Origin: Sandaracinaceae bacterium
GTDB taxonomy: Bacteria > Myxococcota_A > Polyangia > Polyangiales > JADJQN01
Length of the DNA: 64,000 bases
Direction: 5' to 3'
Assembly: GCA_016712745.1 (NCBI GenBank)
Contig: JADJQN010000015.1
Coordinates: forward strand, 620,001 to 684,000
The position numbers and the translations under genes are program-made. The notes under the pieces are model-generated. The model did not search any database, was not told the origin of the DNA, and was given only the letters and a program-made list of their open reading frames with translations. This document shows, in pieces, positions 1 through 8,271 of the stretch (its first letter is position 1; each line of letters starts with the position of its first letter).

Positions 1-1374
1 CCGAATGAACAGCACCGCCCTGAGAACCTGGCGGTAAAACCCGCAGTCCCAGCCGACGCTCATAAGCATCGAGATTTGGTCACGGGCGAATTTTGGCGAC
101 GGATCCCGGCGTACAAAGATGTGACTGAGGCCCAGTTCCTCGATCACCTCTGGCAGGCGAAGAACTCGATCATCAAGGTCGAGAAGCTTCTCGCCACGCT
201 TCAGGGCTTGGTCAGTGAAGCGTTTATCAAGGACGTCGAAGAGGGCTTTGCGCGTGCCCCGATGGCCGTGCGCGTTTCGCCCTACATGCTCTCGATCATG
301 AACTGGGATGATCCCTACAACGATGCGATGCGCCGCCAGTTCATTCCGACCGGCTCCACCATCCTCCCCGATCATCCGAAGCTCGGTCTCGACTCACTCG
401 GCGAGCAGGCCGACTCTCCGGTGCCCGGGCTCACGCATCGTTACTACGACAAGGCACTCTTCCTCGCGCTCGACACGTGCCCAGTCTACTGCCGCTTCTG
501 CACCCGCTCTTACGCGGTCGGTCCCGATAGCGAAGAGGTCGAGAAGGTTCAGCTCAAAGCCAACCCCGAGCGTTGGCGCCAAGTGTTCGAGTACGTCGCG
601 TCGCGCCCCGAGCTTGAAGACATCGTCATCAGCGGAGGCGACGCGTGGAATTTGCGCGCCGATCAAATTCGCACGATTGGCGATACGCTTCTGGCAATCC
701 CGCACGTGCGCCGCATGCGCTTTGCAACGAAGGGCCCGGCGGTCATGCCGCAGAAGCTACTCACGGATGACGCGTGGTTCCGCGAGTTCGTTCACGTCGT
801 TACGTCGGCGCGCAAGATGGGCAAGGACGTCGTCCTTCACACGCACTTCAATCACCCCAACGAGATCACCGACATCACGCGGCGCGCGATGGATCGCTTG
901 TTCTCGGAAGGCGTGATGGTCCGCAATCAAAGCGTGCTTCAGCGCAACGTCAACGATTCGCCCGAGGTCATGACGATGCTCTTGCGTCGCCTCGCGTTCG
1001 TGAATGTGCATCCTTACTACGTGTATCAGCACGATTTGGTGAAGGGCACCGAAGAGCTGCGTACGACAGTCCACACCGCGCTGCAGCTCGAGAAGCACGT
1101 GCGCGGCAGCACGGCCGGCTTCAACACGCCGCTCTTCCTCGTCGACGCCCCCGGCGGCGGCGGCAAGCGCGACGCGCATTCGTACGAGTACTACGACCGC
1201 ACGACTGGCATCAGCGTTTACACAGCGCCGTCTGTGAAGCCGGGCATGTACTTCTGCTACTTCGATCCCATCGACTTGTTGCCCGAAGAAGGACGCCGCC
1301 GTTGGGCAGATCCTGCTGAGCACAAGAAGATGGTCGACGAAGCGCTTGAGAAAGCGGCTGCCGGTCCGCGTTAG
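1..1374 (+). CDS. kamA: Lysine 2,3-aminomutase family radical SAM protein (5' end cut by window edge)
   Basis: The reading frame is open from base 1, so the true start lies upstream of the window; the TTG at 76 is only an internal codon. A CxxxCxxC cluster (CPVYCRFC, first Cys codon at 478) binds the 4Fe-4S cluster used with SAM. A PGGGGK motif near the C-terminus matches the PLP-lysine loop of the KamA family. At least 457 codons are present, close to the full length of lysine or glutamate 2,3-aminomutases and longer than EpmB. The expected reaction is PLP-dependent 1,2-amino migration on an alpha-amino acid in the cytoplasm. Which amino acid is used cannot be told from the sequence. It converges on the helicase gene with a 42-bp gap and no obvious terminator. 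Confidence 0.9.
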   Translation, partial: PNEQHRPENLAVKPAVPADAHKHRDLVTGEFWRRIPAYKDVTEAQFLDHLWQAKNSIIKVEKLLATLQGLVSEAFIKDVEEGFARAPMAVRVSPYMLSIMNWDDPYNDAMRRQFIPTGSTILPDHPKLGLDSLGEQADSPVPGLTHRYYDKALFLALDTCPVYCRFCTRSYAVGPDSEEVEKVQLKANPERWRQVFEYVASRPELEDIVISGGDAWNLRADQIRTIGDTLLAIPHVRRMRFATKGPAVMPQKLLTDDAWFREFVHVVTSARKMGKDVVLHTHFNHPNEITDITRRAMDRLFSEGVMVRNQSVLQRNVNDSPEVMTMLLRRLAFVNVHPYYVYQHDLVKGTEELRTTVHTALQLEKHVRGSTAGFNTPLFLVDAPGGGGKRDAHSYEYYDRTTGISVYTAPSVKPGMYFCYFDPIDLLPEEGRRRWADPAEHKKMVDEALEKAAAGPR

Positions 1375-1416
1375 TTCTGCAAGCTGAAACGGTGGCTCGC
1401 TGGTTCGCGCTGGTCG

Positions 1417-2685
1417 TTACGGACTCGGTACCTCGACTCGGTACAGGACCATGATCACACGTCCTGCGTCTCGCGATTTCTCAAGATCGATCGTGATGTG
1501 AAGGGCGCAGTCTGTTGGGCCGTCGTCGTCGAGAAGCACCTGCTGCACTCGCCACACGCGCTCTTCTTCCTGAAGCATCGTGGTCGAGACCGCGCGAGCA
1601 TCGGCGTCCGTTCGTAGAAACGAATGCGCCTCGAAGTATGCGCGCAACGCTCCTTGTAGCCACGGTGCGCTACGCGTGCCGTCGAGAAGTTCGCTCGCTG
1701 CATCGTATTGGCCACGCGCAAGGGCACGCACCAGGCGAAAACACTCGTTGCGAACGAGAACGGTGAACGCGCGCTTGTCCCGCGTGATGTCTCGTGCGGC
1801 TTCTTCCGTTCGTTCATCCGCGGCTGATGGCGCGACAACTGCTGCGGGGTTGCGCATGCGCTCCCACTCGTCGAGGAGGCTTGCGTCTGTGCCCTGCACG
1901 ATCACACGCAGATATTCCTCCACGTCGCGCACGGATTCAGTTTTCGCCCACGCGGGCACGGTCTGCACCATCGCGCGATAGACCTCGCTCAAATAGCGCA
2001 GAAGCACTCTTTCGGACCGCTGTAACTCAAGCTCGCGCACGTACTCGCCAAAGGAAAAACACTCCTCGACCATTTGCCGAGCTACGGACTTTGGATGCAC
2101 GTTCTTTTGCCCGACCCAAGGCTCTTTTGCTCGAAAAAGGTTGAACTGCTCGTAGACGAGTTCTTTCTTTGGTTTCGGCCCTTCCATTTTGTCGAGCTCC
2201 GCGATTCGTTCGTCGTACTCGACGCCGTCACCTTTCATCTCCGCCATGCGCCGCGACTTGAGCTTGTCGAGTTGCTTCATCAAGACAACGTCGGGGTCTT
2301 CGCATGTGCTCTCGACGAACGTCAGTACGTCGAGGGCGTAGTCGCTCGCGTCCAATGAAAGAGCGCGAATGCCTTCGACAACGAAGAGGGAGAGGGCTTG
2401 GTTGAGCGAAAAATCAATCTGCAGGTCGGCGTGGATGGCGAGCGTTTTGCCGGGACGCGCTTCTGCCTTCGGCACAAGCTCAAGCACACTGGCTTCATAC
2501 AAGGAGCGAATCAACGAAAGAGACTCGCGGCGCAGTTCCTTCTTTCGCGCCAACGACTCGTGGCTATCGCGAACAAGTGCTTTCATCGCGGAACAGCCGC
2601 GCTCTCCACGACTCAATACGGAGAGGATCATCGCGTGACTCACAGAGAAGCGTGATTGCAGAGGTTCGGGCTCCGCTGTGCGCAA
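1417..2685 (-). CDS. DUF3516-type C-terminal half of a split DExH helicase
   Basis: This frame continues the upstream helicase frame (2698-3936) in the same phase. Only a TAA codon at 2700-2698 separates them, and sense codons (TFEQ) follow directly up to the TTG used as this ORF's start. The 422 residues are charged and helical, resembling the DUF3516 C-terminal region normally fused to a Ski2-like DExH helicase in one polypeptide of about 840 residues. No good ribosome-binding site precedes the TTG, so separate translation is doubtful. Either the gene is a recent nonsense pseudogene, or the stop is a sequence error or is read through, or the two halves are translated separately and associate. 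Codon use looks undamaged, which favours a recent change or an error. Confidence 0.7.
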   Translation of the reverse strand: MRTAEPEPLQSRFSVSHAMILSVLSRGERGCSAMKALVRDSHESLARKKELRRESLSLIRSLYEASVLELVPKAEARPGKTLAIHADLQIDFSLNQALSLFVVEGIRALSLDASDYALDVLTFVESTCEDPDVVLMKQLDKLKSRRMAEMKGDGVEYDERIAELDKMEGPKPKKELVYEQFNLFRAKEPWVGQKNVHPKSVARQMVEECFSFGEYVRELELQRSERVLLRYLSEVYRAMVQTVPAWAKTESVRDVEEYLRVIVQGTDASLLDEWERMRNPAAVVAPSAADERTEEAARDITRDKRAFTVLVRNECFRLVRALARGQYDAASELLDGTRSAPWLQGALRAYFEAHSFLRTDADARAVSTTMLQEEERVWRVQQVLLDDDGPTDCALHITIDLEKSRDAGRVIMVLYRVEVPSP

Positions 2686-2697
2686 CTGCTCGAACGT

Positions 2698-3936
2698 TTA
2701 TTCATCCCAGGGGACATAGCCCTTCTCGGGCGGCTTCTGCTTCACGAGCTTCTTGCGTTTGCTCGGGCCTGTGGATGCCTTTTGCTCCATCCGTAGATTC
2801 TCTACGACGTGCTCAGGCGCTTGCGCGCACACGAACCCCTCGTCGTCGAATCCTTTGCGCCCAGCTCGTCCACAGATTTGATGAAAATCACGCGCGCTCA
2901 AGATCGCAGTTTTCTGCCCATCGTATTTGCACAGCTTCGTAAGAAGCACCGTCCGAATGGGAACGTTCACCCCGACGCCCAACGTATCGGTGCCGGAGAT
3001 CACCTTCAGCATCCCCTTCTGCGCAAGCCTCTCGACGAGAAGGCGATAGCGCGGAAGCAGGTCCGCGTGATGTACGCCAACTCCATGCTTGAGAAGGTGC
3101 TGCATCTCTTTTCCGTAGGGGTTCGTGAAGCGTGTCGAGACGAGCTCGTCGGTGATGCGTTTCTTCTCATCTTTCGTGCACACTTCGACCGACGCGAGAT
3201 CCTGCGCGCGCTCCGAGGCCTCCCGTTGCGTGAAGGACACCATGTAGATCGGCGCGCGGCCTTTTTCGAGCAGCTCCGCAATCGTCTCGTGTAGCGGACT
3301 TTGCCGGTACTCCCAGGTCAGCGGCACAGGCCTTTTCGCGGAGCCGACCTTCGTTGTTTCAACGCCGGTCAACGTTGTGAGAGCGCGTTCAAACGTTTCC
3401 GTCGGGCCAAGCGTCGCGCTCATCAAAAGAAAACGAGCTTGCGGAAGCGTCAGCAAGGGAACTTGCCATGCGACCCCACGCTCCACGTCGCCGTAAAAGT
3501 GAAACTCATCCATGACGACTTCGCCAATGTCGATATCTTCCCCTTCGCGTAGCGCGAGGCTCGCGAGAATTTCCGCGGTGCAACACACGACGTCCGCGTG
3601 CGCGTTCACTGTGGCGTCGCCCGTCATAAGACCAACGCGCTCGGGTCCGAACTCGCGGCACATATCGAAAAACTTCTCCGCGACAAGCGCCTTGATCGGA
3701 GACGTGTAAAAGCATCGTCTTCCCGCCGCGATTGAAGAGGCGCACATCGCCATCGCGACAAGCGATTTGCCAGAACCGGTTGGCGTCTCGAGGATGACAT
3801 TTTTGCCCGCAAGGAGCGCGAGAATGGCTTCCTCTTGCGCGGGATAGAGAACGAGATCCTTTTGGCGTACCCATTCGAGCAACGCAAGAAGGAGATCGGC
3901 GTCGCGCTCCTTAGGCAGTAAGTCGATAAGCCGCAT
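2698..3936 (-). CDS. DExH-box helicase ATPase half of a split gene
   Basis: The 412 residues hold both RecA-like lobes of a superfamily 2 helicase. Motif I is TPTGSGKS (about residue 52), motif II is DEFH in place of DEVH/DEAH, motif III is SAT, and the C-terminal lobe has GTDTLGVGVN and QICGRAGR (motifs V and VI). It probably unwinds RNA or remodels RNP using ATP. The protein ends at GYVPWDE followed by TAA, while the same frame continues straight into DUF3516-type sequence. This truncated product would keep the catalytic core but lose the accessory C-terminal region. The ATG start is natural; the first residues lead directly into the Q-motif region (LYPAQEEA). Confidence 0.85.
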   Translation of the reverse strand: MRLIDLLPKERDADLLLALLEWVRQKDLVLYPAQEEAILALLAGKNVILETPTGSGKSLVAMAMCASSIAAGRRCFYTSPIKALVAEKFFDMCREFGPERVGLMTGDATVNAHADVVCCTAEILASLALREGEDIDIGEVVMDEFHFYGDVERGVAWQVPLLTLPQARFLLMSATLGPTETFERALTTLTGVETTKVGSAKRPVPLTWEYRQSPLHETIAELLEKGRAPIYMVSFTQREASERAQDLASVEVCTKDEKKRITDELVSTRFTNPYGKEMQHLLKHGVGVHHADLLPRYRLLVERLAQKGMLKVISGTDTLGVGVNVPIRTVLLTKLCKYDGQKTAILSARDFHQICGRAGRKGFDDEGFVCAQAPEHVVENLRMEQKASTGPSKRKKLVKQKPPEKGYVPWDE

Positions 3937-4031
3937 TGGAGCGTGGAGCCTATCAGAGGTGCCTCATCCGCTGGCCTCCGAGCTGCTTGCCCCGCGCCGC
4001 TAGAGCGCGCTTACTTGTCGATCTGGCTATC

Positions 4032-4059
4032 TGGCATAGTTAGTGGCATATTCATGCCA
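4032..4059 (+). promoter_or_regulatory. Putative autoregulatory operator of the toxin-antitoxin operon
   Basis: Three copies of the hexamer TGGCAT lie here: 4032-4037, 4044-4049, and an inverted copy ATGCCA at 4054-4059. The last two form a 6-bp inverted repeat with a 4-base spacer, and the inverted copy overlaps the first possible antitoxin ATG. Antitoxins of MazE/RHH type usually repress their own promoter through such repeats. The role is inferred from position and symmetry only. Confidence 0.45.
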
Positions 4060-4319
4060 TGAAGTCTGCCATGAAAAACTTCCACTTGCCGCTTTCGAAG
4101 GAACTTCACGCGGAACTGTCGGCTGCGGCCTCCTCGATCGGTAAACCGGCGACTCGCTTGGCCCAAGAATTCGTCGCCCGTGGTTTGGCGGAGTTCCGTC
4201 GCACACTGCGCCGTCGCGACATCGCCGCCTATGCCTCAAAAGTCGCGGGTTCAGGCGACGACCTCGACGAGTTGCTCGAGAGCGCGTCGTTGAAGCATCT
4301 CTCAGGTCGCGAACGATGA
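4059..4319 (+). CDS. Antitoxin of a MazEF/PemIK-type pair
   Basis: An 86-residue basic N-terminal/acidic C-terminal protein (KNFHLPLSKELHAEL, ending in an acidic DDLDELLE segment), as expected for a DNA-binding antitoxin whose tail wraps the toxin. The first 50 residues fit a ribbon-helix-helix fold. It overlaps the toxin start by 4 bp (ATGA), indicating translational coupling. Two starts are possible: ATG 4059, which sits inside the inverted repeat, or ATG 4071 four codons later, which would leave the operator free. The family is assigned mainly from the partner gene. Confidence 0.75.
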   Translation: MKSAMKNFHLPLSKELHAELSAAASSIGKPATRLAQEFVARGLAEFRRTLRRRDIAAYASKVAGSGDDLDELLESASLKHLSGRER

Positions 4320-4660
4320 GACGCGGCGAGATCTGGGAAGCAAGCCTCGCTCCGCGCTCGGGGTCCGAACAATATGGCAAAAGGCCGGTCGTAGTTCTCT
4401 CCAACGACGGGTTCAACTCAGTCGAGGAATGGCGCTCCGTCGTCGTGGTCCCGATTTCAACTTCGGAACGCCAGCGCGCGCGTGGGCCAAGCTCGGTCGC
4501 GCTGAGAAGAGGCGCGGGAGGTTTGCGCAAAAGCTCAGTGGCGTTGTGTCATCAGATTACGACTCTCGACCGACGAAAACTTACGATGCGCTGGGGAGCA
4601 CTGTCTGCTCACGACCTGCAAGAAGTAGAAGAAGGCATCCGGGCGGCGCTCGACTTGTGA
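4316..4660 (+). CDS. MazF/PemK-family endoribonuclease toxin
   Basis: The 114 residues begin with the MazF signature MRRGEIWEASL, followed by KRPVVVLSN, the VVVVPIS strand and a central SSVAL strand. These are the conserved beta-barrel elements of the MazF/PemK/Kid family, which cleave mRNA in the cytoplasm at short sequence motifs. The catalytic Arg (KRPVV) and the downstream Ser/Thr (VPISTSE) are present and the length is normal. It is co-transcribed with the preceding antitoxin through a 4-bp overlap. The pair lies alone between the helicase and small membrane proteins, with no sign of flanking mobile DNA. Confidence 0.9.
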   Translation: MRRGEIWEASLAPRSGSEQYGKRPVVVLSNDGFNSVEEWRSVVVVPISTSERQRARGPSSVALRRGAGGLRKSSVALCHQITTLDRRKLTMRWGALSAHDLQEVEEGIRAALDL

Positions 4661-4702
4661 CGCTCCGACGTCATCCCGCGGCTACCGACTGGGAGCGCTC
4701 GC

Positions 4703-4807
4703 ATGAAGGTGCCGCGCACCGCGAGCAAGCGAACGCTGCTTGAAGAATCGAACGAGCATCGCGTCCGGAAGGTGATCGATTTCGACAAGGTCCCCGAGTA
4801 CGTTTGA
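4703..4807 (+). CDS. Possible 34-residue small protein, unknown
   Basis: An ATG at 4703 is preceded by GGGAG at 4691-4695 (7-base spacing) and opens 34 codons ending at TGA 4805. The peptide is highly charged (KRTLLEESNEHRVRKV) and ends DFDKVPEYV. It could be a genuine small gene downstream of the toxin or the remnant of a longer one. I recognise no family. Confidence 0.3.
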   Translation: MKVPRTASKRTLLEESNEHRVRKVIDFDKVPEYV

Positions 4808-4867
4808 TTCCCCAAATCGCCACTACGGGCCCTCGCGCACGGATACGACACGGGCTATCGTCCGCGC

Positions 4868-5341
4868 GTGAGGCGCAGGGTTATCATCGGCGGTGCGATT
4901 GCGTTGGCAGTCGCGGGTGTGCTCGCACTCGTTGTGTGGGCGCGGTCTCGTCGATCCATCGAAGTCATTGACGAAGAAGAATCAGTTTCGGTGTCGCGCG
5001 AGCAGGTTCTGACGAACCCGCGCTTCCGCCTCGAGATGGACGACGCTGGGGGCTCTTCCCCTACCGTGGACTCCGCATCGACGCGAACGGCGCCGGTACC
5101 GTGTTCCAAGCCGTGCTCGAGGCGAATCGCCCGTGCGATTGCCACGTTCGGCACTTCGATGTGGTTGCGTCCGGCATGCGCGAGTTGCAGCACCGTCGCC
5201 CGTCATGACGGTTTGATGACGAACGTCTATCGATGGGCGGTGCGAGCTAACCGAACGCGATGGCTAGCGCGACTAGCCCTGCGACCATCAGACCAACGAC
5301 GAGTGCTACGAGTAGCGCCGTTTTTGTTCGCTCACGCTTGA
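4868..5341 (+). CDS. Small membrane-anchored protein, probably frameshifted
   Basis: A GTG start opens a typical N-terminal membrane anchor (IIGGAIALAVAGVLALVVW) and an acidic stretch. The frame then runs through a five-G tract at 5048-5052. After it this frame becomes rich in Arg, Ser and Cys and overlaps the 3' end of the opposite-strand gene by 95 bp. The +2 frame from the same tract instead gives a protein-like segment (GLFPYRGLRIDANGAG, then AVLEANRPCDCHVRHFDV) ending at TGA 5206-5208. One extra G would join them into a protein of about 113 residues. Function unknown. Confidence 0.45.
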   Translation: MRRRVIIGGAIALAVAGVLALVVWARSRRSIEVIDEEESVSVSREQVLTNPRFRLEMDDAGGSSPTVDSASTRTAPVPCSKPCSRRIARAIATFGTSMWLRPACASCSTVARHDGLMTNVYRWAVRANRTRWLARLALRPSDQRRVLRVAPFLFAHA

Positions 5342-5570
5342 CGGCGTCGCGCTCGGCAATCTCAGCGTGAATGTCGTCGACAGACATCGCATGCTTTGGA
5401 ATAGCGACGCCCGCTTTCACAAGTGCATTTGCCATCGTCGCCACACCTTCAGGAGTAATATCAATCACGCGATGGCAATGCTCACACGTCACCCTCACCG
5501 CATCGGCGCCCGGATCAATTGGCCCCCCACAGTTGGGGCACGAAATGACGCGGGCACGCGGCGTAAGCAT
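5247..5570 (-). CDS. Zinc-ribbon membrane protein
   Basis: A 107-residue protein with an N-terminal zinc ribbon (CPNCGG, then CEHCH 16 residues later) and one C-terminal membrane helix (TALLVALVVGLMVAGLVALA). A tail-anchored zinc-ribbon layout is common among small uncharacterised bacterial proteins; the ribbon would face the cytoplasm. The middle (about residues 40-70) is helical and charged. It converges on the small membrane protein at 4868. No specific function can be assigned. Confidence 0.75.
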   Translation of the reverse strand: MLTPRARVISCPNCGGPIDPGADAVRVTCEHCHRVIDITPEGVATMANALVKAGVAIPKHAMSVDDIHAEIAERDAVKRERTKTALLVALVVGLMVAGLVALAIAFG

Positions 5571-5810
5571 GGGATGAGCCCATCAGGCCACATCCAATTT
5601 TGCAAGCGGCGCGTTCCCGAACACATCGCGCGTATGTTTTCGAAGAAGTTTCGACCCTGCCGTCCGTACAACTTCACGGCGGCAAATTCGTCGTCGCGCA
5701 TGCCGACAGGGTCGCAGAGCGTGTTAACGATTCGATTTGAACGCTGATCCTGAAACTTAACGTGTTCGCACGCGACTTCGACTCAGGGGCGATCTACTCT
5801 TCTGGCCAGT

Positions 5811-7850
5811 TTGGAACACTTTCTAAATCGCTGTGCTTCGATCGCTTTCGTGTGTCTCGCCATCTTCGCCAGTGCTTGTTCTGAGCCGCGATTGCCGGGT
5901 TTCATGGACGCGGCGGTGCTCGTGGATGGCGGCACGCCTGTTGATGCAAACATTGTGGACATGCAGATTGCAAGTGATGCCGCAGATCTGGGCGGTGCGT
6001 TCGACGCAGGTGACGTTGCGGATGCGCATGAGCTCGTCGATGCAATGGCGTTCGTTGATGCCACTGAGTTTGTTGATGCCACTGAATTTGTTGACGCAGG
6101 TGTCTTAGTCGACTCAGGTCCTATGCACGACGCCGGCGTCCTGATCGATGCAGGCGTCGATGCAGGCGAAGTCGACGCAGCGATCACAGACTGCCGTATT
6201 GCCGGATGCACCGGCATCGCGCACTGCGACACGGGCACCGGGGTGTGCGTAGCCGGTTGCATTGCGCCCGCTATCGAATGCAGCGGCACATGCGCTATGT
6301 GTCCGACGGGCGGGGGAGTTACGTCCACGGCTTGTAGCGATGGGATGTGCGGAGCCACTGCGTGCGCGACCGGTTACATGCTGCTCGGGAGGAATTGCGT
6401 GAGTTTGGGCGTTCTCGCACAAGAGGCTTACGTGAAGGCGTCGAATACCGGAAACGGCGACGCCTTCGGATACACCCTCGCGCTTGCCGCGGACGCAACA
6501 ACGCTCGTCATCGGTGCGTACTACGAAGACAGTGCGGCAACCGGCATCGACGGCGATCAGTCTTCGAGCTCAGCTATGCACAGCGGTGCGGTCTACGTTT
6601 TCCGACGAAGCGGCGTCACGTGGGCACAAGAGGCTTACATCAAAGCATCAAACACAGACGGCAACGATCGATTTGGATGGAAGCTAGCCGTGTCCGCGGA
6701 GGGAAACATGGTTGCCGTAGCCGCCAACTACGAAGACAGTTCTGCGACGAGTATTGGCGGAGATGACTCGTCCGACAGCGCGACGGACAGCGGAGCGACG
6801 TATGTGTTCCAGCGTGTTGGCGGGAGTTGGTCGCAGACTGCATATCTAAAAGCATCGAACGCATTTTCGTTTGACGAATTCGGATCCAGTCTGGCCCTTT
6901 CCGGAGATGGAAACACGCTCGCGATCGGTGCGCACGGCGAGGACAGTGCAGCGGTAGGCATCGGTGGCGATCAAACATCAAACGCGGCTATCGATAGCGG
7001 GGCCGTGTACGTGTTCCGCCGCAGCGCCGGTTTGTGGCATCAGGAAGCGTACGTCAAAGGTTCCAACACGCAGGCGAGCGACGCGTTCGGTCTTGGTCTT
7101 TCACTTTCGTTTGATGGCAATGCACTTGCCGCAGGTGCGACGAACGAAGACGGCGCATCGACTGGCGTGGGCGGTGACCAGTCGTCCAATGCATTGAGCA
7201 ATAGCGGGGCTGTCTACATGTTTCGGCGAAGCGGTGAGACATGGACGCAAGAGGCTTACATTAAAGCGTCGAACGCAGGCGCGGACGACAGGTTTGGTGC
7301 TCCGCTCGTTCTCTCCGCCGATGGCGCAACTCTCGCCGTCGGAGTGAGCGGCGAGGACAGTGACGCCACGGGTGTCGATGGAAATCAGATCTCCAACAGT
7401 GCACCTGAGAGCGGTGCCGTGTACGTCTTTCGACGAGCCTCGAGTGGTTGGGCGCAGGAGGCGTACCTCAAGGCCTCCAACACTGATGTCGACGATCATG
7501 TCGGTGAAGGGCTCGCTCTCTCGTCCGACGGGAACACTCTCGCCGTCGGAGCAAGAAGGGAGTCGAGCTCAGCGATGGGCGTCAACGGCAACCAACTCTC
7601 TGACTCGCAGCTTCAGGCTGGCGCCGCGTACCTATTTGGACGACGCGGTGCAAGCTGGACACAAGAGTTTTACGTCAAGGCGTCGAACACATTCGCCGGA
7701 GATTTCTTTGGTTGGGTTGCTCTCGCGGGCGACGGCAACACCCTCGTCGTCGGTGCAAATGGCGAAGACAGTGGCGCCACGGGAATCGGTGGCGATCAAT
7801 TGTCGAACCTCGTCGCCGAGAGCGGCGCGGTATACCTCTTCACACGATAG
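5811..7850 (+). CDS. Secreted lipoprotein with seven FG-GAP-type repeats
   Basis: A TTG start gives a signal peptide with a lipobox-like ASAC, so the mature protein is probably lipid-anchored in the outer membrane. Residues about 30-125 are an Asp/Ala-rich linker (repeats such as FVDATEFVDA and VDAG). A short Cys-rich module follows (about 127-195). The rest is seven units of exactly 69 residues, each with the pattern EAYVKASN, DxFG, a GDGNTLAVGA-like strand, EDS, ATGIGGDQ and SGAVYVF. These resemble FG-GAP/beta-propeller blades, so a seven-bladed propeller is likely. Such proteins act in adhesion or surface binding. The TTG is the only start directly before the signal peptide; no strong ribosome-binding site is seen. 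Confidence 0.8.
   Translation: MEHFLNRCASIAFVCLAIFASACSEPRLPGFMDAAVLVDGGTPVDANIVDMQIASDAADLGGAFDAGDVADAHELVDAMAFVDATEFVDATEFVDAGVLVDSGPMHDAGVLIDAGVDAGEVDAAITDCRIAGCTGIAHCDTGTGVCVAGCIAPAIECSGTCAMCPTGGGVTSTACSDGMCGATACATGYMLLGRNCVSLGVLAQEAYVKASNTGNGDAFGYTLALAADATTLVIGAYYEDSAATGIDGDQSSSSAMHSGAVYVFRRSGVTWAQEAYIKASNTDGNDRFGWKLAVSAEGNMVAVAANYEDSSATSIGGDDSSDSATDSGATYVFQRVGGSWSQTAYLKASNAFSFDEFGSSLALSGDGNTLAIGAHGEDSAAVGIGGDQTSNAAIDSGAVYVFRRSAGLWHQEAYVKGSNTQASDAFGLGLSLSFDGNALAAGATNEDGASTGVGGDQSSNALSNSGAVYMFRRSGETWTQEAYIKASNAGADDRFGAPLVLSADGATLAVGVSGEDSDATGVDGNQISNSAPESGAVYVFRRASSGWAQEAYLKASNTDVDDHVGEGLALSSDGNTLAVGARRESSSAMGVNGNQLSDSQLQAGAAYLFGRRGASWTQEFYVKASNTFAGDFFGWVALAGDGNTLVVGANGEDSGATGIGGDQLSNLVAESGAVYLFTR
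6420..7847 (+). repeat. 207-bp in-frame tandem repeat, about 6.9 units
   Basis: Units begin at the Gln codons at 6420, 6627, 6834, 7041, 7248, 7455 and 7662. The spacing is exactly 207 bp each time, with no insertion or deletion in seven units although the sequences have diverged. The constant length argues that unit size is structurally fixed, as in propeller blades. Confidence 0.9.
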
Positions 7851-8271
7851 CGGAACGGATTTCGCATCTGGCGTTGCAGAGCGGGTCACGTTCGTGATGG
7901 TCGGATGCGCAGGAGTCGCGGTGCGTGCAGGGCGAGTTTACATATCGCCATCAGACCGATCTACGCTCTTCGTCGTGATGTCGCGGCGTTAACTCGAAAA
8001 CGGGAATTATGCCGGGCTCGTTTCGATCGAGGCCGCCGTCCGCGTCGATCCCGCCCATACTTCCGGGGCGCTCGCCCGCGCATGCACCAAGTACAATCCC
8101 CCGCAACGATACCGCCACTTGGGAGAAACCGGGCGTTCGACCCGTCCGTGTCGGGGAGGAAGCACAGGATAAGTAGGAGTCAACCGTCGTCGGAAAGTGA
8201 TGGTTCGGGGTGACTTTCCATGCAGAGGGCAAGCGCCGCGGTCGGGATTCATGCGAGAGTTGGCGACTCGA
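7851..8271. other. Gene-free interval of about 420 bp
   Basis: No convincing coding frame, terminator or RNA gene was seen between the two large lipoprotein genes. A hairpin resembling a tRNA T-arm occurs at 8131-8147 but has no matching acceptor or anticodon arm. The promoter of the next lipoprotein presumably lies here. Confidence 0.5.

Noticed and set aside
2698..2700. Recoded stop codon as selenocysteine or pyrrolysine
   Set aside because: The codon is TAA, not TGA or TAG, and no stem-loop element is evident; ordinary nonsense change or sequence error is simpler.
8131..8147. tRNA T-arm-like hairpin (GGGCG TTCGACC CGTCC)
   Set aside because: No matching acceptor stem or anticodon arm can be formed upstream, so a tRNA gene is not supported.
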